This document shows, piece after piece, positions 46,690 through 57,645 of a stretch of 64,000 bases of DNA. How positions within the stretch are numbered: position 1 is the stretch's first letter; each line of letters begins with the position of its first letter. The position numbers and the translations under genes were made by a program. This DNA is from Rhyacophila brunnea (Eukaryota > Arthropoda > Insecta > Trichoptera > Rhyacophilidae): positions 62,001-126,000 of the forward strand of contig JAGYXB010001614.1 in NCBI GenBank assembly GCA_022495005.1, in the 5' to 3' direction. A model generated the notes under the pieces. That model saw only the letters and a program-made list of their open reading frames with translations. It had not been told where the DNA came from and did not search any database.

Positions 46690-48210
46690 GATTGTAGAGA
46701 AGATGTTTTATTGTTATAAAAATTAAAATTACCTAATACTAGATTCAGGGTTATTTTTTTAAGTATCTTTAATAATTGTAAGCTGAAAAGTAATAATGTT
46801 TGTAAAATTTTACATAACAATCTATAATATTTAATTCTATTATCAATGAATTAGTAAAAAAAAAAAAAAAGAATTGAAATCGCAATTAATACAGTTATTA
46901 AAATTTATTGGCGATAATTTAATTGAACTGTTATTTATGATGGTTTAGATGAGTAGAGTGGATTTATAAACTCCGGGCACAAACCTTGAGTTGATTGTGA
47001 ACAGAAAGTTCTGACTTGACTCCCAAGTCATTTACTGAAGCGCATGGTCTGTACAGGAACGATCACCCTGTAAATCTGTGTTTATTAGTGAGTAATTATT
47101 CATTTATGATTTAATTTTTAATCGTTGATTATTGTTGATTTTGTTGCCATACTGGCACTAAATTAAATGTGCCCAGGAGATACATAAGCTCCAAAGGGCT
47201 TAGGTGAGAGTTCTAAAATAAATAATTGGCGTTAACATTTTATTCATATCTTGAAACTACTTTCGTCATGTTATATTAAATTCAGGTACATGGTTAGCGA
47301 AAGTACGCTATTTTGTCCAAAAACATATAAAAACTCTGTATAATCTCTGGAATTCAGGATTTTCAATCACGGATTTTTAGAGTTAAAAAATCGACCAGGA
47401 TGCCAAGATCCTTGGAATGCAACCCCTAATTATTACTTAAATACTTTTTAATACACGAATTATTATAAAAGTTGGCATTTTATACCGGTAAACATAATAT
47501 TTAAGAATATTATAGCAAAAGTGACCTATGTCACAATCCAATACATTAAACACTAGCAAATATTCAAACTTGTTGTCATGTTGACCGTCTGATTTAGTTT
47601 AGTAAGTTTCTAGTTCTTGTCTATTTGCTATGTCTTTCTATCTGGCCTTATTTCCCATTCAATTCGTATTTGTCATGCGGGTTTGTAAATTTGCTTGGAT
47701 AGGTCCGTCCGCCTTAATGTAATTTAACATACACGTCGTTTAAGTGAATATAGCCCTTTGTTGCATTTAATAAAACTAAGCATGCATCTTACTTCTTCAA
47801 TTTTTAATAGTTTTATTGTTAATTAACCATTTATATTACGATAATAGTATTACTCTTGGACTGATCGCATAAAGAAACTCGTCTTGCTTGGGCATGGTCA
47901 TAAATGAAAACCCCGGAAATGTTGCAACTCTCTTCCATGCGCACAGGTGGGACCATGCCGAGATAGTGACATCACACGACTAGCCGAAACGAATGAAAAA
48001 TAGCAGCTGCATCTGCGGCTCATGTCGAGTAAAATTTGTTACATGCGACACGTACCTAGATGTTTTTTCATAACAAAAATGTCTCACCGACGCTATATGC
48101 GGTGATGCATTAAGTTACATATTGTGTTGTGTGAACGACTAGCATTTAATTCTGTCGTATATATCTACCAACATCGTATATAATAAGCTTAACAACAATA
48201 TATTCACCTG
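46690..48210. other. AT-rich sequence without identified features
   Basis: No gene or repeat is recognised. A unique, less AT-rich patch lies at 47920-48060. Confidence 0.45.
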
Positions 48211-48214
48211 CATA

Positions 48215-49015
48215 GGTTGTATGAGTGCCTAGACATTTTCCAGTGCCTTTATAAGAATATGGAGAATATTCTTAAAGTAAATAGTATCATGATACCCACT
48301 TTTGTATTTCATAAACCATCTACTACCTACACTCTACATTATTTAAACTTAGTAAGAATGCAAAAATTCTAGAAGAAATTGCCATTACCATGTAGATACA
48401 ATTAAAAAATAATCAAAAACAATTTTCTTTAATTGATTATAAAGCAATATACCTACATAACTTTTTGAGTACCTAATACATTTTCCAGTGCATCGATAAG
48501 AATGTAGTGAATATTTGAAAAGTAGATTACATTATGATAATTTTATATTTTTTCACAAATAATCTACCTTATCTATGAGCTTTATTTTATGAGAGCCTAA
48601 TACATTTTTTATCTGTATTATTTTAAGCTTAGTGAAATAAGTGAAAATTCTAGAAGGCGTTGTCAGTTTTTCATAAACAATCTACCTGCAGGGGTCTATG
48701 AGAGCCTGATACATTTTTTTTAATGTGCAATATCTATATTGTTTTAATATTAGTAAAATAGGTGAAAATTCTAGAAGACATTGTCATTTTTTCATAAACA
48801 ATCTACCTGCAGGGTCTTATGAGAGCCTAATACATTTTTTTTAAATATGCAATATCAATATTATTTTAAGCTTAGTAATAAATAGGTGAAAATTCTAGAA
48901 AGATTCGCCATTTTTCATAATCAATCAACCTGCAGGGTCTTATGAGAGCCTAATACATTTTTTTAAAACATGCAATACCAATATTAATTTAATCTTAATA
49001 ATAAATAGTTAAAAA
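48215..49015 (+). repeat. Tandem satellite, period about 120 bp
   Basis: The phrase GAGAGCCTAATACATTTTT occurs near 48591, 48700 (one change), 48821 and 48944, spaced 109, 121 and 123 bp. More diverged phases occur near 48224 and 48465 (240 bp apart, two units). Each unit also has GTGAAAATTCTAGAAG and CATAAACAATCTACCTGCAG. The last three units are the most alike. Confidence 0.85.
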
Positions 49016-49922
49016 TTGATTTGTGACTACTACAATTTGGGTCATCCAACACTTGGCTACTAAAACTTTCCGGTCTGGTCCGCCCAAGTCCACGAAAAAT
49101 ATTTCCTAGTCAAATTTGAAGTCTTTGGAGGTCTAAAACTGTGGTGAAGTCACTTTGAAGAGACTTGAATGTCATGAAAGTAGGTGCCAGAGGAAGGAAC
49201 GAGGTTATAATGGTAGGAAGAAAAAAAGTATGAAAATAATTTTTATATTACATTATAAGATAATCAAACAGTAATTGAAAGAATTCAATGTAAGTGAAGG
49301 TATCTTAGAGATGAAAAAGTATATCGACTAAATAATATTTTTTTTTAGAAATATGTAATTCAAAAAATCAAATACCTGCAATATATAACAAACAAAATAT
49401 AAAGTGTTTTTTTCGAAATCCCATCTTTTCAACTAAGTAATAATGATGGATAAAAATAATAAATATAAAAATCGACTAGGTATAAGATATTATAAAAAAA
49501 AACTATCGCTAATTAAATTGTCTAGCAATCCAGTCGTGTTTCTTAAGTACTGTTTTAATACTCAGTCACTAATAGGTATCTCGTAAATTAATGAGAAAAT
49601 CAGCAATAAGCCCGGACAAAGAAGACACAATAAATTAACCCATTAGCGTCGCTGTTCATTATTTAATTTTCTTGATATTGTATTTTTCCCTCGTTCGCCT
49701 ATTATTTTGCACAACAACTGCGATTATTTCGCGTCACTACGAGTAATTTATGGGACTTCTTAAACGTCTCAAGGGCGACCGATTCACATTTTATCGGAAA
49801 ACTTTTCTACGAGGAAAAAAAACACAAAAACAAATCTTTTGAAATAGTGATCCATTATCCAGTTTTACGTGCCGACTATGGATATTATTATCTAAATAGT
49901 TTTTACACAAAAACATATTTTT
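49016..49922. other. No gene called
   Basis: Mostly AT-rich. Positions 49645-49790 are unique and more complex (TCGCGTCACTACGAG then TTTATGGGAC, a Hox-type core). Nothing else is seen. Confidence 0.4.
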
Positions 49923-50336
49923 CTTAAAAATACAGTATCTTATAATCTGACTCCAGACCATTGGACTTCTCAGTTCTTAACCGGACACGGTGGTTTTGCC
50001 TCCAAGCTCTGTCAGCTTGGCCTAATAGAATCTCCGACTAGCTTATGTGGCGAATTGCAGGATGCCAATCACATCCTCTGGGAGTGTCCTCATATGTCGG
50101 TTGAAAGGGAAGAGCTTCTCAAGTCGGTCCGACCCTCAGTTGGACCGGTCGGCCATTGCGACTTGGTACCTACGAGGGAAAATTTCTCAGCTTTTAAAAA
50201 GTTTGCGGCATTTCATCGAGAATTTACCGTAATACATTCTATCGAAGTAGGAATCACGCACACTTTAGTGCACGCCAACAAGGTCTTGGGAAGTTACTTC
50301 TGGAACACTTTCAGCACAAATTTTAAGAACGCCTAA
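49923..50336 (+). pseudogene. R1/I-group LINE ORF2 C-terminus, uninterrupted
   Basis: The open frame reads LTPDHWTSQFLTGHGGFASK, then LCQLGLIESPTSLCGELQDA and NHILWECPHMSVEREELLKS, through AFKKFAAFHREF to the stop at 50334-50336. TGHG.F...L..LGL, then C.......H.LWECP is the standard tail after the RNase H domain. The first Cys of the pair seen in the copy at 22501 (CTC) is changed to Ser here (SLC). The 5' part is missing. 3' UTR follows to about 50590, with a CGTAGCGGGTGGTGGAGGGA block repeated in diverged form near 50560. Confidence 0.85.
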
Positions 50337-50886
50337 CATTCGTTACGCCACAGTATACGCCTGCATAACGGGTGTGGAGACGTAGCGGGTGGTGGAGGGA
50401 AAAACGAGTATCTTATTATAATATATTATATCGTTTATATATAATTTTCAGTATCTCCTAGATACTTGACCATAATAAATTGAATCAGACGGTACAACAT
50501 TGAAGGTCACCTAACGTTTATTACGCTACGGTATATACCCACATAACATACGTGGCAAATGGTGAGGGAAAGTAAGTATCTTTCACAATAATAAATAATT
50601 ACTAGCTAACCGGTATTATATTTTTTTACGCTTTATATGATAGGGTATTAATTAGAAAATGACTCGCGACCCAAAATTACATCGTTTGGTATATTGAGTG
50701 AGCTATGAAACATTTATATTTATAACGGAATTTTCAAACTTGGAAAAAAATGATTGCATTTAAGATTCTTTTGTTAGGAAGACCTAAATATACTTTTTAT
50801 TAGTATTGCCCAAATTTGGGTTGCGAAAGTTAAGAAACCTTTATACGCTGGACAAAAAAAAACAAATATCGGGAAATCCAAATTGA

Positions 50887-51370
50887 ATAATTACAAGAAA
50901 AAAAGAACTTTTTATATACCACGTTTTTCTGTTAAATCATATAAACTTGACAATTCTATGTATTAATAATTTAGGATAAATAAGGCAATTGTCAACAAAT
51001 CATTTTTATGCTATTTTGCAGCAAACAAATATAGAATACTGAAATGTCATTTTGATTTCCATAGTAACGCACGTATATATTAATAATTTAGTTGCTAGGA
51101 CCACTCCCTTAGCAACCAATAATAGTAGATTGGATTACGGATTTCTTCCGAAATACCTTTTCATACAAAACAGAATTAACTGAAAATGAATTCAATTCTA
51201 CTTAAAGAGGGATGATTATTGAAAAAATGCATTGGTAACGTGTTCTGATATCTTCTAAAAGTTTCAAATGTCTAGCTAGTCGGGAAGTTAGTTAAAAATT
51301 GATTGCAAGATTTGTACTGGATAAACAACCACCGGAAAAACAAGAATACGAGCTAAGAAAAACGTGGTAA
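50887..51370 (+). mobile_element. Repeat R, copy B
   Basis: It begins AATTACAAG and AAAAAGAACTTTTTATAT and ends CTAAGAAAAACGTGG. It keeps TTTCATACAAAACAGAATTA and GCTAGTCGGGAAGTTAGTTA. The central hairpin GTTGCTAGGACC...TTAGCAACC is intact. It has about 60 bp of extra sequence near 50955-51030 compared with copies C and D. Confidence 0.8.
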
Positions 51371-51591
51371 AAAATGGTTACAATAGTGATTATGGAACGC
51401 TATGTGACGTCACTAATTAAAACTTCACAACTATCTTTGTATTTTCGTTTATGTATGTAATATTGACGGAATTTCGAATTAAGGTGACTCAACATTTTAT
51501 GCAACCAGGGCTTAGGTAGGTAATGTTAGCTTAGGTAGGTACGATTCTAAGGCCAAGTTATGAATTAATTGTCAATAATATTTGTATTATG

Positions 51592-51720
51592 CCCACGATC
51601 GTCAAGCGGTAACATGTCGGCTTATAGAGTTGTGGATCTTGGGATTGAATCCCGAATCTGACAAATTCATATAAATTTTTTTTGTTGTGAATGTGTGTTA
51701 AAAAAACAAAAATCGGTACT
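51592..51720 (+). repeat. tRNA-derived SINE (interrupted by hairpin MITE)
   Basis: GCCCACGATCGTCAAGCGGT provides an A box and GGGATTGAATCCC a B-box-like region. ATCTGACAAATTCATATAA follows, with a run of T. It is interrupted at 51715 by the hairpin MITE. Confidence 0.5.
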
Positions 51721-51921
51721 GTTCAGTTATCAGGAATACAGCGGAAAACACATTTTGAAAATAGCAGATAAACTGGATTATTTGTTAGGTTAACCTAACC
51801 TAACCAAACCCAACCTAACCTAACCTAAACTAACCCAAACTAACAAATAATCCAGTATATCGGGTATTTTCAAAATGTGTTTTCCGCTGTTTTCCTGATA
51901 ACCGAACAGTACCCAAAAATC
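51707..51921. mobile_element. Hairpin MITE with CCTAA-repeat centre, 8-bp TSD (199 bp)
   Basis: The element spans 51715-51913. Arms of about 75 bp are near-perfect complements: GGTACTGTTCAGTTATCAGG to ACTGGATTATTTGTTAG on the left, mirrored on the right ending GAACAGTACC. The flanks are an exact direct repeat CAAAAATC (51707-51714 and 51914-51921). The loop (about 51787-51840) is made of AACCTAACC units, the complement of the arthropod telomere repeat TTAGG. No ORF is present. Confidence 0.85.
51787..51840 (-). repeat. Interstitial (TTAGG)n-like block
   Basis: About nine AACCT-type units, several with single changes (CCAAACCC, CTAAACTAACCC), lie in the loop of the hairpin MITE. Confidence 0.85.
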
Positions 51922-51928
51922 AATTATC

Positions 51929-52225
51929 AATTCGCTGCCTGATTTCCAGGTTGTTCTATATCACATTTTTAAGCAAAATGACTTTTAAATACCATTTTCT
52001 TCTATTTCCAGAGCTTTGTTTAAGCTATTAGTAAGACTACCAAAATTATGAATGGATTTGTTGATAATGTTGAAAATAAGTTATTCTTTTATATGCAAAA
52101 CATAGTTTTTATTATATTATATTATTATATATTGGTTGTGCAATTATTATTTCAATGTGAACTTTCAAATTGCTCTTCTGAGAATTTTTAGTAACATAGA
52201 ACAACCTGGAAATCAGGCGGCGAAT
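51929..52225. mobile_element. MITE with 35-bp inverted ends (about 297 bp)
   Basis: AATTCGCTGCCTGATTTCCA then GGTTGTTCTATATCAC is mirrored by GAACAACCTGGAAATCAGGC and GGCGAATT at the right. The interior is AT-rich with no ORF. TSD is not clear. It lies only 8-15 bases beyond the CCTAA-centred MITE. Confidence 0.75.
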
Positions 52226-52745
52226 TAAGAATATACGTTTGTAATACATAATTATATATTATTGTGTTTCAAATATCCACGCAATAATAGCTAAAACGAT
52301 CACGATAGTTTAAAAATAAATAACAATTTTCTTGTTTCGACCAAAGATGTTGCATGTTATATATTTTATATGTATTTATTTTTTTAAATATTTAAATCCA
52401 TATTCCATTCCTAATTTAAAAATTGAAAGGAAAAAGGTTAGTGTTCGCATGCACACACTGATACGCACGCACTTACTAATACCACGACAAGTCATGCAAC
52501 GAATAACTCTTGCTGCCTGAGAACTTTAAAACTTTCCGATTCGTATTTGTTCTGCTCGCTTGGACCCGACGGCCACCATTGCACAGAGAGACAGCATTCT
52601 ATATCAGTTGGACAATAATATATTTTTAATTAATTTATTTTAAAATAAAGATGCAACTTAGTCCACACCACAAAACTTTCACATTTATGAAGTATACAAT
52701 AATTGTTATAATAATAATCAGCCATCAGATATCGTCATAATATCA

Positions 52746-53499
52746 ACCTTGGAAAGGGAAAAGGGCGTAATCCACACAAATCAAATTTTGCAGAAGGCAC
52801 ACAAATGTTTCTCTCACGGTTTTCGGTCAAAGTTATAGTACAATAATTACGAGATAAAAAGAACTTTTTATATTCAACGTTTTTAAATTCTATTGAACCA
52901 TATAAACTTGACTTGACTAGCTTAAACGATCAAAAAAAATGTACTTGACATATATTGATTTCCATAGTAACGCATTTATTTATTAATAATTTGGTTGCTA
53001 GGACCCCCCAGACCAGACCAATAATGGTGTCGAAATAACTTTTCATACAAAACAGAATTAACTGAAAATGAATTCAATTCTACTTAAATATTGCTAAAAG
53101 TATTAAACAATGCATTGGCATCGCATTCTGATATATTCTAAAAGTTTCAAATGTCTAGCTAGTCGGGAAGTTAGTTAAAAATCGATTGCAAGATTTGTAC
53201 CGGACAAAGAACCACTGGACAAATAAGAATACGAGCTAAGAAAAACGTTGTAATAAAATAGATATAACCTTAAAGACAGAACATGATAATTAATATTTTA
53301 GTTATTATATCCCTAATCTGATATTAATTATTGAGCTAATTAAATAAAAATGAAGTCGATTTTTCTACGTCACTTTCTTCTTTTTTAAAAAATTGCAAGC
53401 TAAATTTAGATGAGTATTATTTAGTCGTGTATAATGTTATGCAATAAAACCTATTTTTAAAAAACTGAGGGTTACTCCATTTTTCCTTTCTACAGTCGA
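52746..53499 (-). mobile_element. MITE related to 29301-30463, interrupted by repeat R
   Basis: The left end TTGGAAAGGGAAAAGGGCGT and AATCCACACAAATCAAATTT matches the complement of the right end of the 29301 element. The right end (complement CGACTGTAGAAAGGAAAAAT) matches its left end, including TAAAAATAGGTTTTATTG. The interior differs and is largely a copy of repeat R. Confidence 0.7.
52842..53254 (+). mobile_element. Repeat R, copy C (nested)
   Basis: It runs from AATTACGAGATAAAAAGAAC to GCTAAGAAAAACGTTGTAA, carrying the same landmarks as the other copies. It sits inside the MITE at 52746-53499, so R moved after, or was captured by, that element. Confidence 0.8.
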
Positions 53500-54126
53500 A
53501 ATAGTGTGTCCATATTATTTTTTGTACACTAAATCCCAACTAATCATAGTTCAAAACCATGTATCTCGACTGCAAGTTCACAACGGTCAGTTGGAAACTG
53601 TTTCATGCCATTGGAAGCACAGAGTAACACAGCTTCCAAAAGAATAATTGACAAATACTTCATACATTCTACGTCTAATTAGTGTTTATTTTTATCAATA
53701 TGGATCCATTTTCTGGACATCTTATGAAGTTTCTCCAAAACTTATTTTAAAGTGCGTGCAGAAGAATTCTTCAAACAACCATTTTCCGACTGCCTTTCTT
53801 CAAGGCATGTCGCTTTTCACTCTCTCGAAACTCGTAAGTTGTTTCTGCTCTTAGGATATTTTGCATGTTTTCACTAGGGATGATTTCCAATCGTAACGTC
53901 CTGAATAATTTCAATTTATATGCGCCCATCAATTAGTTAAAAGTGGTCACATCCATGACCTATTCTGGATCAAAACTCGTATCAGGCCTTATCAGGCACC
54001 ATTAGCTAAGGGTGTGAGACTAATGACTGTGATCTCCAGGAGAATAGAAATTTTTAATTTTGTGCTGTGTATTTTGTTTTTTGAATTCATTAAATATACT
54101 TTGTAATAAGTGTAATGTAAATTTTT
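53500..54126. other. No gene called
   Basis: Nothing recognised; one 68-codon frame (53648-53854) has no motif. Confidence 0.4.
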
Positions 54127-54520
54127 TTTATTCTACGAATAATTCACAAGATTTAAGAATGTAAGAATCTAATTATTGCATCTCTCAGGTTTCGTGCCCA
54201 CACACATAGACGACTAAGCTAAAGACGCCATACTTAATTATTGCGACAAAGTAATACCAACTTTGATTTTAAATACAAATGCCGAAACGCAGTGGAAAAT
54301 TTTAATTTTGGTTTCAATATTACATAAAAGTGCAATAATATTATATTCATACTTTGTAATATTGGTCGAATTCAACGAATAATTCACAAGATTTAAGAAT
54401 GTATTAAATACTATTAGCAAGTTCAAGTAAGTTACAACAAAAAATCTTGGAGTGATCCGTGACGTCGGTTTGTAATTAAAGTAATACGCACTATGATTTA
54501 AAATACAAAAGCCGATAGCC
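54127..54520 (-). repeat. Local duplication containing SINE-C tail
   Basis: CGAATAATTCACAAGATTTA then AGAATGTA occurs at 54134 and again at 54378. AAAGTAATACCAACTTTGAT (54247) has a diverged match at 54477. The units are about 240 bp apart. The first half-phrase is the complement of the SINE-C tail. Confidence 0.5.
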
Positions 54521-54559
54521 AATAGTAGCTCAATTTGATCAGCGCTTCAAAGGGTATTA

Positions 54560-54715
54560 AGAGCCATTAAGTATGGCGCCTTTTGCATAGTGGTCTATGT
54601 GCGTGGGCGCGAAACCCGAGAGTTGCAGGTTCGATTCTTGTAGGGTATCTTACTTTTTTAAAAAAGATTTTTTCAATTGGTTATCATATCTTTTCTCAGA
54701 AGTGTTTTCAAAATA
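54560..54715 (+). repeat. SINE-C copy (forward)
   Basis: The tRNA-like head starts TGGCGCCTTTTGCATAGTGG. The anticodon arm has GGGCGCGAAACCC, and B-box GGTTCGATTCT lies at 54629-54639. TCTTACTTTTTTAAAAAAG follows, as after 61485 in reverse. Acceptor-stem mismatches argue against a functional tRNA. Confidence 0.65.
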
Positions 54716-54904
54716 AATGAATACTACAGAACCACAACAATGAACCGGTAGATATTCTGTTGGTAGCCAAGATCCTTGCGAGATTATAGAGTAAATTGAT
54801 GGTAAGTATGGTCACGAAAATTATATAAATTATGATTGACATAATTATTGTTCAATAAATTTCAGTATTTTTTTCAAAGGAACAATTAATCTGACCCATC
54901 AGTA

Positions 54905-55142
54905 CGATGTTGTGGAACTTCGCGCGTCGTCCGCTTTCGTAGGGAAAACTTCGCAGAAAAAAGGAATTAGGGCGGCAGCCCGCGGGAACGATCACGTGAC
55001 CCGCCCCCGCGCTAAAAACTTCGCCCGCCGATTGCCTCGCGACTCACCCTTTCGATCTTCTGCGCGCCTAATCTCTGATTTTCTCCGATGCCCCGTGCTC
55101 GCTTTCCAACCAGGGCCGTGGCGTTTGTTATTGCCATGGTGA
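54905..55142. promoter_or_regulatory. GC- and CpG-rich island (candidate promoter or regulatory region)
   Basis: This is the most GC-rich stretch of the window, in strong contrast to its flanks. It has many CpG, including GCCCGCGGGAACGATCACGT and GACCCGCCCCCGCGC. CACGTG (about 54993) is an E-box. GGGCCGTGGCG follows near 55114. A frame of 76 codons (54912-55142) is open, but stops are rare in GC-rich DNA and it begins with a non-ATG codon, so I do not call a CDS. It could be an alternative first exon or promoter of a gene outside the window. Confidence 0.4.
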
Positions 55143-55189
55143 ACCAGCGTTACGACATACTAAATTATCCTTTAAACTGCTATTACTTT

Positions 55190-55215
55190 CGTCTTCTTCT
55201 TCTTCTTCTTTATCT
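55190..55215. repeat. (CTT)n microsatellite
   Basis: About seven TTC/CTT units, TCTTCTTCTTCTTCTTCTTT. Confidence 0.85.
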
Positions 55216-55406
55216 TTTGTTTTCTTCTCATTCATTTCAATTGCATTAATTTAACACTTGCCCACTTCGTCTACATGAAATACGGAATGTAAGGTAAACA
55301 CTAAGCATATAAACAATGTGAATATACTGATTGTATTTGAATATATTTTATGCGCCGTTCTCGCATGCTGAATTTTTTCTTTAACTCTCTCCTGAACGTT
55401 AAACTA

Positions 55407-55830
55407 ATAATTACAAGATAAAAAGAACTTTTTATATACAACTTTTTTAAATTTTCTGTTGAACCATATACACTTAACTTGACTAGCTTAAACGATTAAA
55501 AAAATGTAGGTACTTGACATGTCATATTGATTTCCATAGTAACGCACGTATATATTAATAATTTTGTTGCTAGGACCCCAGACCCCCTAGCAACCAATAA
55601 TGGTGTCGAAATAACTTTTCATACAAAACAGAATTAACTGAAAATGAATTCAATTCTACTTAAAGATGGTTAAAAGTATTAAAAAAATACATTGGAATCG
55701 TGTTCTGATATATTCTAAAAGTTTCAAATGTCCAGCAGGTCGGGAAGTTAGTTAAAAATCGATTGCAAGATTTGTACCGGACAAAGAACCACCGGACAAA
55801 TAAAAATACGAACTAAGAAAAACATTGTAA
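55407..55830 (+). mobile_element. Repeat R, copy D
   Basis: It runs from AATAATTACAAGATAAAAAG to ACTAAGAAAAACATTGTAA. The central GTTGCTAGGACC ... CCTAGCAACC hairpin is perfect here. It is the third forward copy within 5 kb. Confidence 0.8.
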
Positions 55831-55970
55831 AATCAAAAGGAATAACGCCTGTACACGTACATGAATTTACTGTCAGTAATAACGTGGAAATTAAACTATC
55901 GTGGCAATAAATATTTACATACCAAAAAGCAGATGGCCGCGACAATACACCCACAAAAAAGTACACACAC

Positions 55971-56553
55971 ACGATAGCCGCACAGCTTAAGCTTCGTGGG
56001 TCCCAGGTTCAATTTCTTGGTCTGGCAAGTACAAAATATATGGTTTTTCAATTTGTATTTGGAGTCAGTGTATGGACATAGTAGGTTGAGCAAATGGCTA
56101 ACATCCATTTATCGTAAAAGAATCTCTTAAGGCTATACCTCAGCTGAGGCATGGTCTAAAAAGATTGTGACTAGGCCATGCGCGGATTGTGCAAATGACG
56201 CGAGCCGAACGAAATATAATTTGTCATAAAAATTCAACATGCGTCCTTTTAATGTTATGTTTATTATTATATTCGTAATAATAATAGTGTATTCATTGAC
56301 ATGTTTTCTTTTTTAAGTACATGCGAAACGTTTTTTAGTCATCTTTACACGATTTAAGAATATATTCCTCCGACGCCATGACAAAACAAATTGACGTGCT
56401 CACAGGTCGACTATCGCTCTCCGACTGGCAATGCGGCCGAAATTTCGTCCCACATACTGTTTGTAATTATTTGCCGTTTCACTTATGTACGCTCTTAATA
56501 ACAACCTCCACTCTGTGGAGACCCAAACTTATGATCCTCTCAGGATCGAACAT
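55971..56553 (+). repeat. SINE-A copy (forward), split by an unknown insert
   Basis: The first part (55971-56130) has head and body up to CATCCATTTATCGTAAAAG. The second part (56492-56553) resumes at CAACCTCCACTCTGTGGAG and ends CTCAGGATCGAACAT. Between them lie about 361 bp flanked by CTCTTAA at 56124-56130 and 56492-56498. Confidence 0.65.
56131..56491. mobile_element. Unclassified insertion inside SINE-A, 7-bp flanking repeat
   Basis: The insert starts GGCTATACCTCAGCTGAGGC and ends CACTTATGTACG. The ends are not inverted repeats. CTCTTAA on both sides looks like a target duplication. It contains a GC-richer run (AGGCCATGCGCGGATTGTGC) and no recognisable ORF. Confidence 0.5.
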
Positions 56554-57005
56554 ATTGAAGCAAGTGAGTGAGTATTTACGTTTGCATTGTAATGTTATGT
56601 TCGCGACAATACAAACTGCCAGCAGTAAATCTATAATCGTGTAAATAATCACATATCAATTTAAGTCGAATCGATAATCGTGATCAAGGTAGCATCAAAT
56701 ACTTTTTTTAGTTCGTGTGTCTCCGTAATATATAATATATTTGAAGTTACGAAATAATAAAAATATTGCTGAAAAAGCATAAAAAACGTCGTTTTTCAAC
56801 TAAAACAGTCTCAAACAATGTGTGCAAGTATAATTATGTTTAACATGCCGATTCAACTTTTTATTAGCTTGGTTACTTGCCTAGGCAACCAGTTGACTTC
56901 AATGATGATTCACTGTTGAATCGACTAAAGGTAGAAAGGACCTCAACTTTCTTCAATTCAACTTGCAAGTTGATCAACTTTGTCAAAATGGGTTACATGT
57001 AAGTT

Positions 57006-57352
57006 GTACGTATGCAGTTCATCGCGGGACACTTATTTGTGCACCGCAATACGTGAAACATGAGTTCGTATAACATTTTATCAAATGACGAGTTCTTCGT
57101 TGAACATTTCACCATGGAATACATTTGTACGTATCTTACAAAATGCGGCGATAGTTTGCAAATAGTACTGTTCCAATTAGATTAACCCTAACCTAACCTA
57201 ACCTAACCTGGTAAAGACATCTCATAAAATTTGCCACATATTGTAGCATTACAAATAATATACTCCACGGTGAAATGTTCAACGAAGAACTCGTCATTTG
57301 ATTAAATGTTACACTCACGAATAAGTGTCCTGCGGTGAACTGGTTTCGTACA
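57006..57352. repeat. Inverted repeat with CCTAA centre
   Basis: Arms of about 120-150 bp: ATCAAATGACGAGTTCTTCG then TTGAACATTTCACC at 57080-57113 is mirrored at 57268-57303 (GGTGAAATGTTCAACGAAG). AACCTAACCTAACCTAACC lies between the arms at about 57188-57209. No ORF and no clear TSD. It resembles the element at 51707-51921 in design but not in sequence. Confidence 0.75.
57186..57212 (-). repeat. Interstitial (TTAGG)n-like block
   Basis: About five CCTAA units in a row with one variant (CCCTAA) at the left. Confidence 0.85.
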
Positions 57353-57439
57353 ATTTTCCGGATACGGTTAAAATCTGGTTTCCACTTATCAATAGGCTTT
57401 CTTTCCACTGTCATACAATTGAACGACAAAACAGACCGT

Positions 57440-57645
57440 TCGACGGAGGATGAGTATTGGAGATGAAAGACGGTAGTAGTTGTTCGTGATGATGGAGTAG
57501 TTGTGATTTATTTACTGTTTCAAATAACTACAAGGATACAATCGATGCAATATAATAAATATAACGACAATTCTGTGCGATATGTCGATAATCGAGTGAC
57601 ATGTCCAAACTATTCTGATTCTCTATTTATTGACCGGCGCACTAT
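57440..57645 (+). mobile_element. LTR-like segment related to the solo LTR at 59553
   Basis: GTAGTTGTGATTTATTTACT and AATCGAGTGACATGTCC plus CTCTATTTATTGACC align in order with 59620-59740. Boundaries are not visible. Confidence 0.35.

Noticed and set aside
51787..51840. True telomere end
   Set aside because: Only about nine degenerate units, enclosed in a MITE with TSD and followed by ordinary sequence.
54912..55142. 76-codon frame in the GC-rich island as a gene
   Set aside because: GC-rich DNA is poor in stops; the frame starts at a non-ATG codon and shows no domain.
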